DNA of 38,109 bases from Bacteroidota bacterium. GTDB lineage: Bacteria > Bacteroidota > Ignavibacteria > SZUA-365. The notes under the pieces were generated by a model. The model saw nothing but the letters and a program-made list of their open reading frames with translations, was not told the origin of the DNA and did no database searches. The position numbers and the translations under genes were made by a program. Where the stretch lies: the NCBI GenBank assembly GCA_014860565.1, contig JACZJN010000184.1:1-38109 (forward strand). Reading direction: 5' to 3'. Positions 24,598 to 32,705 of the stretch are shown here, piece after piece (position 1 is the stretch's first letter; each line of letters begins with the position of its first letter).

Positions 24598-25264
24598 GCC
24601 GTACCTCCTTTTCCACGAAGACCTGTTGTGCGACGCTCGGTCCGAGCACCACTTTCCCACGCACTCCGTGAATACGCAGGGTCATGTTCTGGTCGAATGG
24701 GGAGCGCTCCTTCACCGTGAGGCGTTTCCCGGGTACCAGCCGGTTTTTTTCGAGATAGCGCAGTAGTGCCGCATCGCTGTCGCTGACGCGCTCGATCATC
24801 GCGACGTCGCCCGGCTGCAATTCCGCGAGGGAAAGCGCCTTTTCGTCCGGCATGTGCAGGTTGCGATCCGGGATGGGGTCGCCATGCGGATCATGCGTGG
24901 GATTGCCCAGCAGTTCCGCGATCCGTGCTTCGAACTCCTCGGAAATGACATGCTCCATACGGCAGGCCTCATCGTGCACGCGGTCCCACGAATACCCGAG
25001 CGTGCGATACAGGAACGTTTCTATCAGGCGGTGGTTTCGAATGACCTTCAGTGCCCAGCGGGTTCCCGCCTCCGTCAGAGATGCGCCATCGCGTTTCTTG
25101 TAAAGGATGAGCGGGGGATCGCTGCCCGCGAGCTTCTGCAGGTACCCCGTAACCGAGGCCTGGGAAATCCCCAGTCGGTCGGCGATATCCTTTGTCCCGG
25201 CGCGGTCCTGCTGCTGGGTCAGGTTGAAAATGGTTTTAAGATAGTCTTCTGTCGCCACATTCAT
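24578..25264 (-). CDS. DtxR/MntR-family metal-dependent transcriptional repressor
   Basis: A 228-residue regulator: winged helix (TKDIADRLGISQASVTGYLQKL), dimerisation and metal domain, then a C-terminal SH3/FeoA-like domain (LSLAELQPGDVAMIERV). Metal ligands are complete: Asp7 (as in MntR), His78, Glu82, His97, Cys101, Glu104 and His105. The mix of an MntR-like Asp7 and a DtxR-like Cys101 leaves the metal (iron or manganese) open. I start at ATG 25264, where family similarity starts (MNVATEDYLKTIF); an in-frame GTG at 25286-25288 would add eight residues and lies in the operator. First gene of the feo operon; a DtxR-type operator overlaps its promoter, so it probably represses itself and the uptake genes. 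Confidence 0.92.
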   Translation of the reverse strand: MNVATEDYLKTIFNLTQQQDRAGTKDIADRLGISQASVTGYLQKLAGSDPPLILYKKRDGASLTEAGTRWALKVIRNHRLIETFLYRTLGYSWDRVHDEACRMEHVISEEFEARIAELLGNPTHDPHGDPIPDRNLHMPDEKALSLAELQPGDVAMIERVSDSDAALLRYLEKNRLVPGKRLTVKERSPFDQNMTLRIHGVRGKVVLGPSVAQQVFVEKEVRHVHTAA

Positions 25265-25287
25265 GCGGGGCACCACGATTTTGAACA

Positions 25288-25314
25288 CCTAAAAAGGAAA
25301 TTAGGCATCCCTAA
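25288..25314 (-). promoter_or_regulatory. DtxR-type operator of the feo operon
   Basis: Two nested inverted repeats of the half-site TTAGG/CCTAA: TTAGG (25301-25305), 4-nt gap, CCTAA (25310-25314); and CCTAA (25288-25292), 8-nt gap, the same TTAGG. These half-sites match those of DtxR/IdeR/MntR-family boxes. The first pair lies in the spacer between the -10 and -35 boxes, so binding should block transcription. Confidence 0.75.
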
Positions 25315-25326
25315 GTAGAAAGTCAA
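25298..25326 (-). promoter_or_regulatory. Promoter of the feo operon
   Basis: On the minus strand TTGACT (25326-25321), a 17-nt spacer and TAATTT (25303-25298) form a good sigma70-like promoter, about 34 nt before the dtxR start codon. The TTAGG/CCTAA operator is embedded in it. Confidence 0.65.
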
Positions 25327-25531
25327 GCGAAAAATCCGGCCGGAATCCGTCGCGTCGAGATTGCCTCGGCGACAGCTGCGCAGCTGCCATGGAATGCTCC
25401 ACGGACGATGAGCGGAATCGACAATGGCTTCGTGGAGGGTTATTTTGGTGTCTGTAACAAAACTGAATGTGAGGTGTTGCTATGCTGAAACGTGCACGGA
25501 AGGTGTTACGATATTCGGGTTGGAGACAATA

Positions 25532-28500
25532 ATGTATCGTAGGCTGCTTCTTTCGATTCAGATGTGTGTTGTCTGCTGTTTTCTTATACACAGTTCATGG
25601 GCAACAGGAAACCCGAAAATTGAGGGGATACCGTCGCCGCGGCTGTTTGCAAGGAATATCGGGTCATGGGATAACAGGGTGCTCGCTGCCAGCATCGGCT
25701 TTGGGGGCACCATTTCTTTTGGAAAGAGCGGGTACCTTGTTGCAGCAGATGCGAATCATTCCCTCAAGGAGAGTGGATCGGCTCAACCTTGGCCGGGATT
25801 GCGCTTCATCGATGGTAATCAAGGGGCGCGTATCGTGCTGGTTGAGGATGCCAACGCGCCATTGAGATATTATAGTGGAGCGCACAATCCTTCGCAGGTG
25901 AAAGGTCAGAAGCAGTACAGAGTCCTGACATATCGCGATGCATGGGTCGGCGTGGATATCGAAATCAGAGGTACGACGTCCTCAATGCAGCATACCGTTA
26001 CAATCGATCCCACACGCGCCCCTGAGGCTGTCCGACTTCGTTTCGACAATGTTGCCGTCGAACAGTTGCAGCTACGGTGTACGGCGAAGGAGCAGGTATA
26101 CGCCGTGCAGGAATCGGGTGGTGGGGTGGAAGTCGTACTCTTTCCCGTTGCGGCGCCGACCGCGTTTACCGTCAGTATTGGATTTAATTTCTATTGGGGT
26201 GGTACTGGGGCTGAGAGTGAGATGGGGAATCAACTGCAGCTTGACCGACGTGGTGATCTTCACCTGACCGGTACGACGAGAGCCCCGGATTTCCCGTTCA
26301 GTCCTTCGTCACAGGCAGACTGTTTGCAGTATTTCCTTCGTTTCTCACCGGATGGGATACAACTTTACTACAGCAGTTTTTTTCATGGTTGCAGTTTTGA
26401 GAATGCCATCGGGTTGGGAGCGGATTCCGAGAACCGCATGTTCGCAGTACTGCGTGACGCAAACTATGCGGAGGTGCTCACTCCTGATGCACAGTATCGG
26501 AGTCGGATTGGACAAGCAACTGGAGCGGCGATGCTGCTGCTGGACACCACGGGGGCGCTCGTGTATGGTTCGGCCTTGCCCGAGGGATCCCGAGGCACTG
26601 ATTCTACGTTTTTTCCTCTTGATGCCAGATTGGACCGGGACGGGAACGCGTATATCATGGCGCTGATCAACTATAATCCGGCCTGTCTCACTCCGGATGC
26701 CATGTCCCCCGTAGGGATCGGAGGCTGGGACGGACTCCTGATGAAATTCGATGCGCATACGCATCGGCTGACATACGCCACCTGCCTCGGAACCGCGGCG
26801 GATGACCACTTCGAGTGCTTCGCCGTCGATGGCTGCGGTGGCGTTGCCTACCTGAGTTCCCGTTACGACAGCACGGTATTGCGTGAAGATTCCGTGACAA
26901 CCGGCTGTTACGTCTTCGATGTTGTCCGGCTCACCGCGGACTGCCGTCACTACCTGTTTCAACGCGAACTGATCGGCTGGGGAGACCATGATTTGAGACC
27001 CGGTTCTGGTTTGGAGCTCCGTTTCCATAGCAGGAGAATGGAATTCGATGCTGATGACAACCTGTATTTCGCAGCTACCACACGGGATAATCGCTTCCCG
27101 GTCGTCAGGGGGCTCCCTGTGTTCGCATCATCTCAAAACTCGAAAGTCGTCGCCGCGAAGCTCTCACGAAAAGGAGAGATTCTCTATTCAACGTATTATT
27201 CCGGCAATGATCAAATGTGGGTGTATGCTCTCACCGTTGACAATTGCGGTACCATGATGTTGAGCGGATGGGTCGGGTGGCTGGCTACACCCGCTCCGTA
27301 TGGACTCCCGATGGTCAATCCGGTTTCCGTCAGCGGGAACCGCTACCTCGCGGTGTTCGATACGCGTTCAGGAACGCTGGAATTCAGCACGCTGCTCGGA
27401 TTCATGGACTGGCACTGGGGCGGGGGCCTGGTGCTCAGCGATTCCGCGCTGTACACGGTGGCGCATTCCCATCCAACGCTCGCCGATATTCCCCTTACAG
27501 CCGGCATGCATCCACACTCGGGCGGAACCCATCAAATGGACCCCATGATCACGCGACTGGATATGCCGCAGCTATGTGGGAAGGAGCGCTACCCGCAGCC
27601 TCGGCCTGACATCGCGCAGCTTGTCACGACGCTGCATTGCACGGATACGATTCGCATCGACCTTCGGCGGAGGAAGATTTCCCCTCCCCTCATCCATGTC
27701 AGCGCCTCGATATCGAACACCAGCCTGCTCCATCTCGCGGACTCCTTCGACCTTCATCTCGGCCTGTCGCACCCGCTGCAGCGAGGGGCCGGATCCTCTC
27801 CGTTCAGCGCGCGTCTCGGGAGTCCGGCGCCGATGGACAGTGTACTGCTCGACTGGTATCTCGAAACGAGCCTTGACGCCATCGCGCCTGCCGGCACCGT
27901 GCGTGTCACCTTGACCGGGAACTCGGGCGGAAGCTGTCCTGTCCCTATCGATTACAGCGTCGACATTCCGGTGAAATACATCGACGATCCTGATGGCGAA
28001 ATCAGCTGCTCAATATTCGTCACTCCACAGCTTGCCGTGAAAACCGACAGAACGCGACTGCAGCATGACACTTTGCTTGTCTCCCTGCAAATCCGCAACC
28101 GGTTCCCTGCTCCGGCCCCGCTCGCCTCGGCTTCCCTGAACTGGCCGCGCGATGTGGGACTCACACTGATCGAGCCGCTGGATTCCGTGCAGGTCCCCCC
28201 TCTCGTCCCCGCATATGGCGAGGTGACGCTACGATGGAAATTCAGTGTCACTTCCTGGCCCTTCGGGAGGCCGCTGAAGTTTTCAGCGGTCATTGTCGAT
28301 ACGTTTGGAATAGAAATGTCCTCCTGTTCATGGGAGGGCGATATCCCCGGAACACCAGGCAGCATATGCATCCTCACGCTTCCGGATCGAGTGAGCTACC
28401 GGGCGGACGACAGCACATCACAGCCCTATCCCGTCATCGCGGAGCTCACAATTGAAAATCCCTGTGATTCAATCAGGCCATATACCGATATCCGGCTCGA

Positions 28501-30436
28501 TTTATCCCGTGCATTGCATCTCCGGCTGCTTCCTGGAGAATCACCGCGCAAGAGTGATACGACGATTGCGGAACGGACGTCGTGTAGCTTCACATGGAAT
28601 CTGCGTGTTTATCCTCCTCCTCGCGAGAGCGGTGTGGAGGAGGTCACGGTGCGATATCGCACAAACGCAGACACCGTGGGGCACGAATGTACTGCCATCC
28701 TGCGTCTCCAGCTTCTCTCCGCAGCGTTGAGCTGTGAACTGGACGGACCGGATTCGCTGCACATCGATGTGGGGCAGGGAACGTACGTGTCGGATACGGT
28801 GGTGGTTGTCAGCACCATACGCAATTCAGGTGTGCTCCCGCAGCCGATGGGAGCTGTCCGTTTGGAATGTGATCCACTCAATGGTGTCATTTTCCTTGAT
28901 TCCGCCGTGAAGTCCCTTCCGCGGATTGATCCCGGGAGGGAGGCCCAGGCGCAGTGGAGGTTGCAGTTCCCCCGCCTGCCATTCACGCAGATGTTCACCT
29001 TCACAGCGGTTGCAGAGGCTGCTGATGGAGGTTCTCTCACAACATGTCTGCATCGGATATACGCCCAGGCGTTCCCGCTGACGTGCCAGGTCTCGAGTGT
29101 GGATTCGGTGCACTACAACGCAGTGACAGGGAGCTTCGACCCTGTATCGTTGGTGGTGACCGCGCGTTTCGAGAACCGGAGCGACACCGCGCTGACGAAC
29201 CTCGGTGCAGTCCTGGATACCTCTCTGCTTCAGCGAGTTCATCTTCTGGATCCTTCCCGGACCGAACAGATCCTGGCGAACCTACCGGGCGGACAGATAT
29301 GGGAGGTTTCATGGCTACTGGAACCAACCTTGGGAGAACAGGCGATTGAGGAACGCGTACGGGTGCGATTCCATGCAGCGGAGATTGCATCCACGACGCT
29401 TTGTGAAGCAGTGGTCTGGATCGATGGTGAAGAGCGTCTGGTAGGTCTGCATTGTGCAACCGACGGACACGACACGCTGTACGCGGATGGATACTACGAG
29501 CGGTTTATCCCGGATCCGCTGCATGTGTCCTACACCGTGACCAATACCGGGACCGTGCCACTCACTGGCTGCGAGGCAGCGATTATACTTCCCGCTGAGC
29601 TCGTTCTTGCCACTGCGGACAGCATACAAAGCTTCACCGCACCGGAGTATGGCAACCAAACAGGCGGTCCGGTAACGGAAGGGACACTGCTCCCGGGCGC
29701 CTCTTGCACACGTTGGTGGCTTATCTCACCGACGAAAGCCCTCACGCGTCAGGATCCCCTGGAACTCCGCTGGAGCTGGGTGAGCGATGAGCAGGGAAGC
29801 GGTCCAGGCTGCAGCCGTACACTGTGGATCAATCCGGATGTGCCACCGAGCATCGTGCTCACGCCATTGCATCTGCATTTTGAAGCGGAGAAGGGCGGAC
29901 CGCTCCCGACCGAACAGAATGTCCAACTCTGGACAGGTGGCGGAGTCTCGATGCCCTGGACTGCCCAGCCATCCGAGTGGTGGCTCGACGCGCGACCGGC
30001 GGGTGGTAGTCAGTCCACACAGATCGCGATGCAGCCGAACAGCACGATGCTCGATGTCGGTGCGCATGGCGCGAATCTACAGTTCACCACAACGCCGACG
30101 GACCGCCTTGTGGAAGTGACGTATGTCATCCGCAAGAGCACAGGCATCAGCGAGCCACAGGCGCCGGGAACGTTTACCCTCGACGCTTGGCCGCAGCCGG
30201 TGTCGGCGGGAGGGCGGCTGAGCATTCGCATTGATGGATCAGCAGGGGAGGACTACTGCATGACATTGTACGACCTGCTAGGACGTAAGCATGCGGAACT
30301 GCTGACGAATGCAGGAAAGAATGTGACTATCGATGCAGATGCATCGCAGTTGACACCCGGCGTGTATCTCCTCCGCGCCGTCTCTGCGAACGGCGCACAG
30401 GCGACACGGATGATCTCGGTGACGGGAGGACGCTGA
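25532..30436 (+). CDS. Very large T9SS-secreted protein with beta-propeller and tandem Ig-like repeats
   Basis: A 1634-residue protein. ATG 25532 follows GGAG and starts a signal peptide (YRRLLLSIQMCVVCCFLIHSSWA). Residues to about 690 resemble SBBP-type beta-propeller proteins (repeats such as LTGTTRAPDFPF, LDRDGNAYIMALINYNP and LTVDNCGTMMLSGWV). Then come about six repeats of roughly 115-128 residues, each opening with a Cys and an acidic beta strand (near residues 698, 826, 943, 1066, 1183 and 1305), Ig or CARDB-like. Next is a BACON-like domain (SIVLTPLHLHFEAEKGGPLP) and a T9SS type A sorting domain in the last 85 residues (LDAWPQPVSAGG, LYDLLGRKH, LTPGVYLLRA). Likely a cell-surface or released adhesin-like protein. 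It is monocistronic and divergent from the feo operon. Confidence 0.85.
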   Translation: MYRRLLLSIQMCVVCCFLIHSSWATGNPKIEGIPSPRLFARNIGSWDNRVLAASIGFGGTISFGKSGYLVAADANHSLKESGSAQPWPGLRFIDGNQGARIVLVEDANAPLRYYSGAHNPSQVKGQKQYRVLTYRDAWVGVDIEIRGTTSSMQHTVTIDPTRAPEAVRLRFDNVAVEQLQLRCTAKEQVYAVQESGGGVEVVLFPVAAPTAFTVSIGFNFYWGGTGAESEMGNQLQLDRRGDLHLTGTTRAPDFPFSPSSQADCLQYFLRFSPDGIQLYYSSFFHGCSFENAIGLGADSENRMFAVLRDANYAEVLTPDAQYRSRIGQATGAAMLLLDTTGALVYGSALPEGSRGTDSTFFPLDARLDRDGNAYIMALINYNPACLTPDAMSPVGIGGWDGLLMKFDAHTHRLTYATCLGTAADDHFECFAVDGCGGVAYLSSRYDSTVLREDSVTTGCYVFDVVRLTADCRHYLFQRELIGWGDHDLRPGSGLELRFHSRRMEFDADDNLYFAATTRDNRFPVVRGLPVFASSQNSKVVAAKLSRKGEILYSTYYSGNDQMWVYALTVDNCGTMMLSGWVGWLATPAPYGLPMVNPVSVSGNRYLAVFDTRSGTLEFSTLLGFMDWHWGGGLVLSDSALYTVAHSHPTLADIPLTAGMHPHSGGTHQMDPMITRLDMPQLCGKERYPQPRPDIAQLVTTLHCTDTIRIDLRRRKISPPLIHVSASISNTSLLHLADSFDLHLGLSHPLQRGAGSSPFSARLGSPAPMDSVLLDWYLETSLDAIAPAGTVRVTLTGNSGGSCPVPIDYSVDIPVKYIDDPDGEISCSIFVTPQLAVKTDRTRLQHDTLLVSLQIRNRFPAPAPLASASLNWPRDVGLTLIEPLDSVQVPPLVPAYGEVTLRWKFSVTSWPFGRPLKFSAVIVDTFGIEMSSCSWEGDIPGTPGSICILTLPDRVSYRADDSTSQPYPVIAELTIENPCDSIRPYTDIRLDLSRALHLRLLPGESPRKSDTTIAERTSCSFTWNLRVYPPPRESGVEEVTVRYRTNADTVGHECTAILRLQLLSAALSCELDGPDSLHIDVGQGTYVSDTVVVVSTIRNSGVLPQPMGAVRLECDPLNGVIFLDSAVKSLPRIDPGREAQAQWRLQFPRLPFTQMFTFTAVAEAADGGSLTTCLHRIYAQAFPLTCQVSSVDSVHYNAVTGSFDPVSLVVTARFENRSDTALTNLGAVLDTSLLQRVHLLDPSRTEQILANLPGGQIWEVSWLLEPTLGEQAIEERVRVRFHAAEIASTTLCEAVVWIDGEERLVGLHCATDGHDTLYADGYYERFIPDPLHVSYTVTNTGTVPLTGCEAAIILPAELVLATADSIQSFTAPEYGNQTGGPVTEGTLLPGASCTRWWLISPTKALTRQDPLELRWSWVSDEQGSGPGCSRTLWINPDVPPSIVLTPLHLHFEAEKGGPLPTEQNVQLWTGGGVSMPWTAQPSEWWLDARPAGGSQSTQIAMQPNSTMLDVGAHGANLQFTTTPTDRLVEVTYVIRKSTGISEPQAPGTFTLDAWPQPVSAGGRLSIRIDGSAGEDYCMTLYDLLGRKHAELLTNAGKNVTIDADASQLTPGVYLLRAVSANGAQATRMISVTGGR

Positions 30437-30699
30437 GTGTGGAGGATGCGATGACAGATGTTCTGATCTCCTTTTTGTCCCCACCCAAAATCCCCGTTTT
30501 TCACCTTGATTCGTCTGATCGGATTAACAGGATTCAGGCGAGTTATCAAGCGCGCTAGACAAAAAATCTCGCGTGTTTGAAGCGGTGACTCACGATTGGA
30601 TGCAGTCAAATCCGGTCTGCAATTGCACCGGGATTGCAGTCAGATCGCCCACCAGCGTGTCGCTGAAAACGATTGCCACAAAACGAGTTACTGGTATTC

Positions 30700-30852
30700 G
30701 CGAATGTGGCGAAATTGGCATACGCGCGAGACTTCAGATGTAGCGCGTTTTTTGCGTTTAACAAATTATTTCAAGCACTTACGCTGAAATTTGTCTCGGG
30801 AATCGCTCTGATTTCCGGAGAACTTGACTAATAGGGAGCAGGTTAGGCAATA
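30700..30852 (+). repeat. tRNA-Leu-derived repeat, copy 1
   Basis: The first 40 or so bases follow the 5' half of tRNA-Leu (acceptor 5' strand, D-arm, part of the anticodon arm) with a few changes. The remaining 110 or so bases are unrelated to the tRNA but match copy 2 at 32464. The two 153-nt copies align without gaps, with 134 identical positions by eye. The tRNA 3' half is absent, so no tRNA can form. Confidence 0.85.
30722..30753 (+). terminator. Terminator-like hairpin in tRNA-derived repeat copy 1
   Basis: ACGCGC (30722-30727) can pair with GCGCGT (30743-30748), followed by a T run to 30753. The left arm is part of the tRNA-derived half and the right arm is the sequence that replaces the tRNA 3' half. 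Confidence 0.55.
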
Positions 30853-30896
30853 CCTCAGAGATAGTGCTGCCCCTGGGAATACTCAAAATCATCGCG

Positions 30897-30984
30897 AACC
30901 TTTCAATTGGCCGCACGCAAACCTTTCAAATGGACGAGATGTAAACTTGCATCTAGCCGGGTATTAACCTTTCATTTCGCCGCA
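30897..30984. repeat. Three copies of a 19-nt repeat AACCTTTCAnnnnGnCGCA
   Basis: Copies at 30897-30915, 30920-30938 and 30966-30984 share AACCTTTCA and, in two of three, a CCGCA end. A fourth copy is at 35971-35989 upstream of the intact tRNA-Leu. They lie 45-130 nt before the AAA_14 start. They might be protein-binding sites or a decayed repeat element. Confidence 0.7.
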
Positions 30985-31028
30985 TAATTTCGTATCTATT
31001 GTCATTACTTCACAACGGATGACAGGCC

Positions 31029-32270
31029 GTGAAGCTTCTGGATCGATTCGCGACGACGAAAGTGCACGAGGCGCTGCTGGACACGCCCGTGGTGCTGCTG
31101 CATGGTCCGCGGCAGTGCGGCAAGAGTACGCTTGCCCGCATGATCGTCTCGGAAAAGAACTACTCGTATTTCACATTCGATGACGAAGTGCAGCGTGAAG
31201 CCGCGCAGAATGATCCAACAGGCTTCATCCTGAATCTTCCGGAGTATGTCATCATCGATGAGGTGCAGCGCGTACCTGAGATTTTTTTTCCGTTAAAGTC
31301 CGAAATAGATCGCAATCGCGTCCCTGGAAGGTTTGTCCTCACCGGTTCAACCAATATCCTACTGCTTCCTACGCTGTCCGACTCTCTGGCCGGACGCATG
31401 GAAATCCTACGTTTGCATCCGTTTTCGCAAGATGAAATTCTGGGCAAACCTTCGCGATTTCTGGACCGTGTATTTCAGGCAGACTTTCGCTCAGGCACGG
31501 GTGGGGAACGTCTCGGCACAAATCTCGCCGAGCGCATCGTGTCTGGAGGCTTTCCTGCTGCAATCGATCGTCCGTCATACCATCGCAGGCAAGCCTGGTA
31601 TAGGGATTATATAGAAACGATTGTTCAGCGAGATGTGCGTGCGCTGGCAAGAATCAGTTCCCTGGATGCGTTACCTCGTTTGCTGCGCCTGGCAGCAGGG
31701 CAGACGGCGCATCTTGTCAACATTTCGGAAATGGCCAGTGCTTTCCATTTGAGCAGGCCCACGATACAGGACTATGTGACATTATTGGAGCGGATATTTC
31801 TCCTCGAACACCTATCCCCCTGGCATACGAATCGTTTGAGCAGATTGATCAAATCACCGAAACTCCATATGACGGACACCGGCCTTGCGTCCGCACTCCT
31901 TGGTGCGACTGTCGAGACCCTGAGTCGTGACCGTGCACTGTATGGGCAGATGCTCGAGACTTTTGTATTCCAGGAACTGAGAAAGCAGGCCAGCTGGTAT
32001 GACGTCCCCATCGGATTCAACCACTTCCGTACCAAGGACGGCGTGGAGGTAGATCTTGTGTTGGAGGGAGGACATTCCACTCTGGTCGGCATCGAAGTGA
32101 AATCCGCCGCGTCGGTCTCTGCACGGGATTTCCGCGCTTTGAAAAAACTGCAGTCCGCATCGGGTGACCGTTTTGCCGCCGGCATCGTCCTGTATGATGG
32201 TGAGCATATCGCACCGTTCGGGGAAAAACTGTATGCAGTGCCGCTGCGGATGCTTTGGGAGATGGAATAA
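31029..32270 (+). CDS. AAA_14/DUF4143 family ATPase (COG1373 type)
   Basis: A 413-residue protein. Walker A GPRQCGKST (26-34), Walker B YVIIDEVQRVP (Asp77, Glu78), a sensor-like FVLTGSTN, and AGRMEILRLHPFS are standard for COG1373 ATPases. After a winged-helix segment (ISEMASAFHLSRPTIQDYVTLLE) comes the C-terminal DUF4143 region with GVEVDLVLE and GIEVKSA (about 338-357), which resembles a PD-(D/E)XK nuclease core. Role unknown; the family is common in mobile and variable regions. GTG start at 31029. It stands alone, flanked on both sides by tRNA-Leu-derived repeats, which suggests it arrived as a cassette. Confidence 0.9.
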   Translation: MKLLDRFATTKVHEALLDTPVVLLHGPRQCGKSTLARMIVSEKNYSYFTFDDEVQREAAQNDPTGFILNLPEYVIIDEVQRVPEIFFPLKSEIDRNRVPGRFVLTGSTNILLLPTLSDSLAGRMEILRLHPFSQDEILGKPSRFLDRVFQADFRSGTGGERLGTNLAERIVSGGFPAAIDRPSYHRRQAWYRDYIETIVQRDVRALARISSLDALPRLLRLAAGQTAHLVNISEMASAFHLSRPTIQDYVTLLERIFLLEHLSPWHTNRLSRLIKSPKLHMTDTGLASALLGATVETLSRDRALYGQMLETFVFQELRKQASWYDVPIGFNHFRTKDGVEVDLVLEGGHSTLVGIEVKSAASVSARDFRALKKLQSASGDRFAAGIVLYDGEHIAPFGEKLYAVPLRMLWEME

Positions 32271-32463
32271 AACAATCACGAAACAAGGTGCCGATATGGC
32301 GACGCGTGACGAGCGAATGTTGCAGGCAGACGCCGGAAATACTTTCATTCAGGCAAGGCCTCGGCACTAGTATTCAACTTTTCGTCCCCCACCCGAAAAT
32401 CCCGTATTTTAATATGATTCACCCGATCCGTCCCGCTCGAAGCGGCGACGGAGGCGCAGCTAC

Positions 32464-32616
32464 GCGAATGTGGCGAAATTGGCATACGCGCTAGACTTAG
32501 GATGTAGCGCGTTTTTTGTTTTTATCGAATAATTTCAAGCTCTTACGCCGGAATCTGTCTCGGGAATCGGCCTGATTTCCGGAGAACTTGACTAAAAGGG
32601 CGTTGGTTAGTCAATA
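32464..32616 (+). repeat. tRNA-Leu-derived repeat, copy 2
   Basis: The first 40 nt are identical to the 5' end of the intact tRNA-Leu at 36138, through the anticodon loop. Sequence then diverges into TAGCGCG and a T run, and continues into about 100 nt shared with copy 1. Upstream, 32379-32437 matches the tRNA-Leu promoter region (36054-36113) almost exactly, including TATTTTAA. A transcript from there would be about 100 nt long and carry a tRNA half. Confidence 0.88.
32486..32517 (+). terminator. Intrinsic terminator inside tRNA-derived repeat copy 2
   Basis: A perfect 8-bp stem, ACGCGCTA (32486-32493) with TAGCGCGT (32505-32512), 11-nt loop, then T residues to 32517. The left arm and loop are tRNA-Leu D-arm to anticodon sequence; the right arm replaces the normal 3' half. 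Confidence 0.7.
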
Positions 32617-32705
32617 TGAACGTTCACGGCAAGCAGTAGCGCGTAACCTGCGCAGCATTTGTGTTGTCATCTTGCGAAGTATGCTACCACGGAGTGTATC
32701 GAAAC

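Larger units (their letters stand above)
30437..31028. other. Repeat-rich intergenic region before the AAA_14 gene
   Basis: About 590 nt with no supported gene. It holds a copy of the tRNA-Leu promoter block (30472-30501), a GATTAACAGGATT segment (30521-30533) of a type commonly dispersed in bacterial genomes, a 153-nt repeat starting with a degraded tRNA-Leu 5' half (30700-30852), and three copies of a 19-nt AACCTTTCA-type repeat (30897-30984). Confidence 0.75.
32271..32705. other. Intergenic region with the second tRNA-Leu-derived repeat
   Basis: About 435 nt without a supported gene. A 5' part (32271-32378) has nothing I recognise apart from a possible degenerate CTTTCATTC repeat near 32342. 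Then follow a copy of the tRNA-Leu promoter block (32379-32437) and repeat copy 2 with its terminator. The last 90 nt lead to the DUF1800 gene, with GGAG at 32691-32694 as its ribosome binding site. Confidence 0.7.

Noticed and set aside
30700-32510. Additional tRNA genes at 30700 and 32464
   Set aside because: Only the 5' half is present; no T-arm or 3' acceptor strand exists in either copy.
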